NCBI GenBank assembly: GCA_003157445.1
Contig: PMJN01000056.1
Coordinates: 4,647-14,905, forward strand
DNA length: 10,259 bases
Source of the DNA: Micrococcales bacterium
Lineage (GTDB): Bacteria; Actinomycetota; Actinomycetes; Actinomycetales; Dermatophilaceae
Reading direction: 5' to 3'
Under the pieces are notes generated by a model. That model saw only the letters and a list, made by a program, of their open reading frames with translations. It was not told the DNA's origin and searched no databases. The number at the start of each line of letters is the position of its first letter. Within the stretch, counting starts at the first letter, position 1. Shown here piece after piece: positions 5,618-10,259 of this stretch. The position numbers and the translations under genes are program-made.

Positions 5618-6112
5618 ATGGCCGACGCATCGTTCGACGTCGTGAGCAAGGTCGACAAACAGGAGGTCAGCAACGCGCTGACGCAGTCACAGAAGGAGAT
5701 CTCCCAGCGTTACGACTTCAAGAACGTCGGCGCCTCCATCGAGTGGAGCGGAGAAAACATCGTGATGAAGGCGAACTCCCAGGAGCGCGTCCTGGCGATC
5801 CTTGACGTATTCCAGACCAAGCTGATCAAGCGCAACGTCTCGCTCAAGGCCCTGGATCTTGGCGAAAAGGAGCCCCAGCTCTCCGGCAAGGAATACCGTC
5901 TTGAGGCCTCTTTGAAGGACGGCATCAGCCAGGAAGAAGCCAAAAAGATCTCCAAGATGATCCGCGAGGAGTTCGGCAAGACTGTTAAGCCACTCATCCA
6001 GGGCGACGAGCTACGGGTGTCCAGCAAATCCAAGGACGACCTGCAGGCCGTCATGTCGATGCTGCGTGGCGCCGACTTGGAGGTCGCCGTCCAGTTCACC
6101 AACTACCGCTAG
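5618..6112 (+). CDS. yajQ: YajQ family nucleotide-binding protein
   Basis: This 164-aa protein starts MADASFDVVSKVDKQEVSNA and contains SQRYDFKNVGASIEWSGE, the hallmark N-terminal half of YajQ. The second half (SGKEYRLEASLKDGISQEEA, then KPLIQGDELRVSSKSKDDLQ) forms the other ferredoxin-like domain and ends VAVQFTNYR, as in the family (about 163 aa). YajQ is cytosolic; homologues bind nucleotides, and the Xanthomonas homologue is reported to bind cyclic di-GMP. Its role in actinobacteria is not defined. The ATG at 5618 follows GAAGGAG; a GTG twelve codons earlier is an in-frame alternative I reject because family members start at MAD. It is divergent from tRNA-Tyr and convergent with pepN, whose stop is 17 bp away. 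Confidence 0.97.
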   Translation: MADASFDVVSKVDKQEVSNALTQSQKEISQRYDFKNVGASIEWSGENIVMKANSQERVLAILDVFQTKLIKRNVSLKALDLGEKEPQLSGKEYRLEASLKDGISQEEAKKISKMIREEFGKTVKPLIQGDELRVSSKSKDDLQAVMSMLRGADLEVAVQFTNYR

Positions 6113-6129
6113 GCAGCCAAGACACGAGC

Positions 6130-8622
6130 TCACCCGAAGACAGCCCTCGAGGCCAGAGCCTCCCGCAAGTGGGAGTCAGCGTCCACCATGGCCCTTCGTA
6201 CCGAGGCCGTCAGGTCGAGGAGTTCCAGCGCCGCTGCGGACTGCTGCGCCGTGGACGCCTCGACCACATGGCCCGGGTAGGCCAGAGCTGCAACTCTGGC
6301 CAGGGCGTCCTCTCCGACGCGCCCGGACAGCGCGGGCACGTCGGAGAAGTAACGAGCCACATACGGCCGCAGAACGTCTTGGTCGCTGGCGTGCCAGAAA
6401 CCGGCCGCCAGTGCGTTCAGCTCATAGTTTGATCGTCCGTGCTCCCCCATCAGTTCTTCCCAGGCCCAGACCTTGGCGGCCGCATCGGGGGCGGAGGCCT
6501 TGGCCTGCAACCACTTCAGGTTGCCCGCCATGGAGTGATCCTGATCGAGTGCGGCGTCGAGCTCAGCTGACCCGATGAGTCCGCGTCGGGCCAGGTTGCC
6601 CAGCACGAGCCAACGAAAGTCCGAGTCCGCCTCCAGGCCCTGGGGCAGGTGCTCGGCGCCCGCCCAGTGGCGAAGCAGGTCTTCTTCGGCCGACGAGTTC
6701 GCCATGTAACGTGCGGCCAGCAGAGCCCGTGACGAACCGGGTTCGGCCAGGGCAAGCATCGAGTCGGCAGCCTTGGCAATCACTGCATTGGCGCCGTCCT
6801 GCTCGCCGGGCGGGAGGAATGCGGGGATGATCCGCTGGGTCATCAGCAGGCCCACCCGGTTGATGATCGACTGGTTACTCTCAGTGGCCCACGAACCGGC
6901 CAGGACTGCAAGGAGGTGGCGCGGGTCGATCTCCGCCAGGCAGACCCCGTCGATCAGTGCGGTCCACACGACTGCCCGGGCCTCAGCCTGTGGCACGGCC
7001 GCCAGCTCAGTGGGCGCGGCCGCTACGGTGGCCGCGTCAAGCTTGATGGTGGCCCAGGTCAGGTCCGTCGCATTGGGTATCAGCATATTCGCGGCCGGCT
7101 TGCCCTCCAGCTGAGCCAGTGCTGTCTCAGACTTGTCCACTGTGGTGAGCACACGGAACACCTCTGTGCCGCCCGAGAACCCAGCTACGTCGACGCTGTG
7201 CGGACGATCTGCCGGGTAGGCCTTCGGCGGCGTCCTGCGCACCGCAGCAGACGTGATAAAGCCCTGATCGATGCCCGTCTGCACCGAGATCACATCCAGG
7301 CCGGCGGTCCGAAGCCAGGCATCGGCCCAGCCCTTCAGGTCCTTGCCACTGGCCCGTTCCATCGCCGCAAGGAAGTCCACAAGTGCCGCGTTACCGTAAG
7401 CATGGGCGCGCAGATACTGCCCCACCCCGGAGATGAACGCGTCGTCGCCGATGTGGGCGATCAGCTGGCGCAGCGTTGCAGCCCCCTTGGCGTAGGAGAT
7501 GCCGTCAAAGTTCTGTAACGCCGACTGGGCGTCGGGCGCAGGCAAGCCGGCCACGGGATGAGTCGACGGCATCCGCTCGGCAGCGTACCCCCACGGCTTG
7601 CGTGCCATCGAGAAATCGACCCAGGCGTCGGTGAACTCCGTTGCCTCACAGAGCGTGCGATGAGACATGTACTCGGCGAAGGACTCGTTCAGCCACAGGT
7701 CGTCCCACCACTTCATGGTCACCAAATCGCCGAACCACATGTGAGCCATCTCGTGGCAGATCGTGCTGGACCGGGTCAGCACCTCGTCGTGGGTCATCAT
7801 CCCGCGGAACACATACTGGTCACGCAGCGTTACGCAGCCAGGGTTCTCCATCGCGCCGGCGTTGAACTCGGGGACATAGACCTGGTGGTACTGCCCGAAC
7901 GGGTAACGGATGCCAAACAGCGAGTGGTAGTAGTCGAAGGACTGCGCTGTGATAGCGAGCATCTGCTCGCCCTGGCGTTCCAGCGGTTCACGCAACGAGG
8001 CCCTGGCGTGGATGCCCAGCGGGATCCCGTCGTGGACCGCCGTGACCGAGACATACGGTCCTGCGCACACGGTGAAGAAGTAGGTGGCCAGGGGCTTGGT
8101 CGTGGCCAGCACCCAGCTTCCCGCACCGGTGCGGCTGGCGGCACCGTTGCCCAGCACAATCCATTCCTGCGGTGCCGTCACGCTGACGTCGTAGGGAGCC
8201 TTGAGGTCCGGCTGGTCGAAGCACCCGAAGACCCGCGGCGCGGCGTCTAGGAACGAGTGCCCGTAGACGTAGTGCTCCCCGTCTGCGGGGTCGACCGCAC
8301 GGTGCAAGCCCTGCCCGTCGTTGCTGTAGCTCATGGTCGCGGTCACCACGACCTCGTTCTGCGGGGCCAGTGGGGTCAACGCGACCCGCTCGCCGTCGAA
8401 GCCGTCGAGGTCAACCTCGACGTTGTTAAGGGTGACCCGGTGGAGCCGAAAAGGCTTGACGTCAAGGAACGTCGACGCCCCCTGCTTGCCACACGTGAAC
8501 CTCACCGTGCTGCAGGACTCGAAGGTCGTGGCGCCCTGGTCCAGATCGAGCTCGACGCGGTATCCGGTGACATCGATGAGGGCAGATCGCGCCCCGGCTT
8601 CCAAAAGGGTCAGGTTGGTCAT
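6130..8622 (-). CDS. pepN: Aminopeptidase N, M1 zinc metallopeptidase (actinobacterial type)
   Basis: This 830-aa cytosolic enzyme removes N-terminal residues from peptides. The M1 layout is complete. An N-terminal beta domain covers about 1-200. The exopeptidase motif GAMEN is at 256-260 (E259 binds the substrate amino terminus). The zinc site is H290-E291-x-x-H294 (HEMAH) with E313 (WLNESFAEY) as third ligand, and the transition-state tyrosine is Y377 (ISYAKGA). The C-terminal half is the helical ERAP1-like domain of the Streptomyces lividans PepN type. There is no signal peptide. ATG 8622 follows GAAAGAG at about 7 nt. It is the last gene of a minus-strand run nuoN-htpX-pepN, starting 70 bp after htpX, and converges with yajQ. 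Confidence 0.97.
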   Translation of the reverse strand: MTNLTLLEAGARSALIDVTGYRVELDLDQGATTFESCSTVRFTCGKQGASTFLDVKPFRLHRVTLNNVEVDLDGFDGERVALTPLAPQNEVVVTATMSYSNDGQGLHRAVDPADGEHYVYGHSFLDAAPRVFGCFDQPDLKAPYDVSVTAPQEWIVLGNGAASRTGAGSWVLATTKPLATYFFTVCAGPYVSVTAVHDGIPLGIHARASLREPLERQGEQMLAITAQSFDYYHSLFGIRYPFGQYHQVYVPEFNAGAMENPGCVTLRDQYVFRGMMTHDEVLTRSSTICHEMAHMWFGDLVTMKWWDDLWLNESFAEYMSHRTLCEATEFTDAWVDFSMARKPWGYAAERMPSTHPVAGLPAPDAQSALQNFDGISYAKGAATLRQLIAHIGDDAFISGVGQYLRAHAYGNAALVDFLAAMERASGKDLKGWADAWLRTAGLDVISVQTGIDQGFITSAAVRRTPPKAYPADRPHSVDVAGFSGGTEVFRVLTTVDKSETALAQLEGKPAANMLIPNATDLTWATIKLDAATVAAAPTELAAVPQAEARAVVWTALIDGVCLAEIDPRHLLAVLAGSWATESNQSIINRVGLLMTQRIIPAFLPPGEQDGANAVIAKAADSMLALAEPGSSRALLAARYMANSSAEEDLLRHWAGAEHLPQGLEADSDFRWLVLGNLARRGLIGSAELDAALDQDHSMAGNLKWLQAKASAPDAAAKVWAWEELMGEHGRSNYELNALAAGFWHASDQDVLRPYVARYFSDVPALSGRVGEDALARVAALAYPGHVVEASTAQQSAAALELLDLTASVRRAMVDADSHLREALASRAVFG

Positions 8623-8679
8623 CCCCGCACTCTTTCAGAGGCGGTTGTGAGCGGCCGCCGCAGGTCGTGCAGGCGCCAC

Positions 8680-8698
8680 CGCTGAGTGCCGCTCAGCG
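8680..8698 (-). promoter_or_regulatory. Hairpin overlapping the htpX stop codon
   Basis: CGCTGAG (8680-8686) and CTCAGCG (8692-8698) form a perfect 7-bp stem around a 5-nt loop, and the htpX TGA (8693-8695) lies inside one arm. No U-tract follows. It may stabilise the htpX 3' end or reduce read-through into pepN, which starts 58 bp beyond it. Confidence 0.35.
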
Positions 8699-9574
8699 CT
8701 CGCGGTACCCCGAGGCCATCGTCTCCAAGCGGGCGATACGGTCCGCCATCGGCGGGTGGGTGGCAAACAGCCGCGAAACGTCCTGCGCCCGGAACGGGTT
8801 GGCGATCATCATGTGGCTGGCGTTGACCAGATCGCGCTGAGGTGCCAGTGGCGCCGCGGCCGTCCCGGCCTCAAGCTTGCGCAGCGCTGAAGCCAGAGCC
8901 AACGGGTCGCCGGTGAGCGTGGCGCCGTCCTCGTCGGCGTCATACTCACGCGTCCGGGTGATTGCCAGCTGGATGGTCGTGGCGGCTAGCGGCGCGAGAA
9001 GGGCCATGGCCATCATGGCAACCGGGTTGGCACGGTTGTCCTCGTTGCTGCCCCCACCACCGCCGAAAAAGCTCATGAACATGAACATCTGGGCGACGCT
9101 GGTGATGACGCCGGCAACGGCGGCCGCCACCGAAGCGGTCAAGATATCGCGGTTGTAGACGTGCATCAGCTCGTGGCCAAGGACCCCGCGCAGCTCGCGC
9201 TCGTCGAGCAGCTCCAGAATCCCCTCGGTGCAGCAGACCGCCGCATGGGACGGGTTACGTCCCGTGGCGAAGGCATTGGGCGCTTCTGTCGGCGAAATGA
9301 ACAACCTCGGCATCGGCTTTGTTGCAGCCGCCGAGAGCTCACGCACGATGCGGTACATCGCTGGGGCCTCGGCCTCGGTGACCGGGCGCGCACGCATGGC
9401 CTTGATCGCGATCTTGTCGCTGTTCCAATACCCATAGGCCGTCATGACGACCCCGAACAGCGCAAAGACCCAGATGTACTGGCCCTGCTGGAACACCGCG
9501 CCGAGTGCGAGCAGGACTGCGAAGATGCCGCTGAAGAGCAGAGTGGTCTTCAGCCCGTTGTAATGGTTGTGCAT
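8693..9574 (-). CDS. htpX: Zinc metalloprotease HtpX, membrane-bound (M48B family)
   Basis: HtpX takes part in quality control of membrane proteins. From ATG 9574 the protein is 293 aa and begins MHNHYNGLKT, the usual actinobacterial start. Two N-terminal helices (about 11-29 and 34-50) precede the protease domain with H134-E135-x-x-H138 (GHELMH), the third zinc ligand E210 (REYDADEDGA) and the conserved ATHPP (271-275). Further hydrophobic segments span about 148-170 and 184-205, separated by a glycine-rich loop. The start is not certain. A GTG at 9634 opens the same frame 10 bp after nuoN, but AGGAGG sits only one base before it, and the family start at 9574 (or ATG 9580) has no good ribosome site. 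It lies between nuoN and pepN on the same strand. Confidence 0.94.
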   Translation of the reverse strand: MHNHYNGLKTTLLFSGIFAVLLALGAVFQQGQYIWVFALFGVVMTAYGYWNSDKIAIKAMRARPVTEAEAPAMYRIVRELSAAATKPMPRLFISPTEAPNAFATGRNPSHAAVCCTEGILELLDERELRGVLGHELMHVYNRDILTASVAAAVAGVITSVAQMFMFMSFFGGGGGSNEDNRANPVAMMAMALLAPLAATTIQLAITRTREYDADEDGATLTGDPLALASALRKLEAGTAAAPLAPQRDLVNASHMMIANPFRAQDVSRLFATHPPMADRIARLETMASGYRER

Positions 9575-9644
9575 GTTCATCCCAACATGGCTATGAGGCG
9601 TCGTGTTCCCTGCGCGTGTGACCTGGCCGGCCACCCCTCCTCAG

Positions 9645-10259
9645 CTACCCTCCGAGGAGCCCTAGGAGCATCTGTGGGCTCAGACTGGTTAGCACTAGTG
9701 CCACAGCCGCGAAACCGACGGCGACCAGCGTGGCGGGATGCGCCCGGATGGCCTGCACCAGCGCTGGTGCTGCTGGAGCCGGCACCGCCAGCGGGACCTG
9801 CGGTGCGGCCTCAGGTGTGGAGATGACGATAAGCAGCCACCGCAGGTAGACGGCCACGCCCAGCACCGCGTTGATTGCCGCGATCACGGCCAGCAGCCAG
9901 AGCTCGCTAGTCACTACGGGGCGCAGCGCCGCGACCTTGGCCACCAGACCCAGGAAGCCCGGAGGCAGTCCGGCCAGCGACAGCAAGCCCAGCCCGAGGG
10001 CGCAGGCCAGAACAGGGTGTTCGCTCAGCAGGCCGCGGTACTCCGAGATGGTGCGCGCTCGTTCTGCTCCTCTGATCTGGACCAAAGCAGCGACGACGCC
10101 AAAGACCAGGAGCGTGGCAAGGACGTAGGCCAGCAGGTAGGCCCCTGCCGCGTGCACCGCATCCGTAGAGACTGCTGCCAGCGGCAGGACCACCCATCCG
10201 GCCTGTGCCACGGTCGACCACGCGAGCAACCGGACGACGCCGTTCTGTCTCAACGCCAT
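9645..10259 (-). CDS. nuoN: NADH-quinone oxidoreductase subunit N, C-terminal 204 residues (N-terminus outside window)
   Basis: This is an antiporter-like membrane subunit of respiratory complex I. The visible part begins inside the protein (ALRQNGVVRLLAWSTVAQAG, which NuoN members show about 60% along) and has about five hydrophobic segments. It includes the conserved SLAGLPPGFLGLVAK with the lysine K108 (local numbering) and the NAVLGVAVYLRW helix that follows in NuoN. The ATG at the window edge is internal, not the true start. The TAG at 9645-9647 is followed within 10 bp by AGGAGG. In actinobacteria nuoN is the last nuo gene, and htpX often follows it, as here. Confidence 0.92.
   Translation of the reverse strand: MALRQNGVVRLLAWSTVAQAGWVVLPLAAVSTDAVHAAGAYLLAYVLATLLVFGVVAALVQIRGAERARTISEYRGLLSEHPVLACALGLGLLSLAGLPPGFLGLVAKVAALRPVVTSELWLLAVIAAINAVLGVAVYLRWLLIVISTPEAAPQVPLAVPAPAAPALVQAIRAHPATLVAVGFAAVALVLTSLSPQMLLGLLGG

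Noticed and set aside
7558..8250. 230-codon plus-strand frame opposite pepN
   Set aside because: It is antisense to the M1 catalytic domain, with no motifs or ribosome site of its own; it is an effect of high GC content.

Overview
The window is high-GC DNA with GTG starts, strong GGAGG-type ribosome binding sites and gene families typical of Actinobacteria. These include the actinobacterial aminopeptidase N with its ERAP1-like C-terminal domain, an HtpX beginning MHNHYNG, a DUF6186-like small membrane protein and an SLP1-type integrase. I cannot name the genus. It divides into two unlike halves that meet at a tRNA-Tyr gene.

Left half (1 to about 5400), accessory region: the 5' two thirds or less of a soluble diiron monooxygenase large subunit (minus strand, running off the left edge) carries all six iron ligands at the same residue numbers as toluene 4-monooxygenase TmoA. 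Upstream of it lies a promoter region with two near-identical 15-bp palindromes 64 bp apart, and then a decayed IclR-family regulator. Next come a DUF6186-like gene overlapped by a six-helix membrane protein, a membrane-anchored hypothetical protein coupled to a Trypco2-like (possibly frameshifted) gene, and an unknown 147-aa protein. Several stretches here hold no convincing gene. The half ends in a truncated, frameshifted tyrosine recombinase whose 3' end faces the tRNA.

Right half (5400 to the end), conserved chromosomal core: tRNA-Tyr(GTA) with a strong terminator, yajQ on the plus strand, and on the minus strand nuoN (partial), htpX and pepN in one head-to-tail run that converges on yajQ. 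From memory, Streptomyces coelicolor has the same neighbours (nuoN2, htpX, a yajQ homologue), and the integrating plasmid SLP1 sits in tRNA-Tyr there.

Reading: the tRNA-Tyr gene is an attachment site once used by an SLP1-like integrative element. The accessory genes to its left, including the monooxygenase operon, may be cargo or later additions to that island, and the integrase and the IclR gene have since decayed. The most interesting items are the monooxygenase with its paired operators and dead regulator, and the fossil integration event at tRNA-Tyr.
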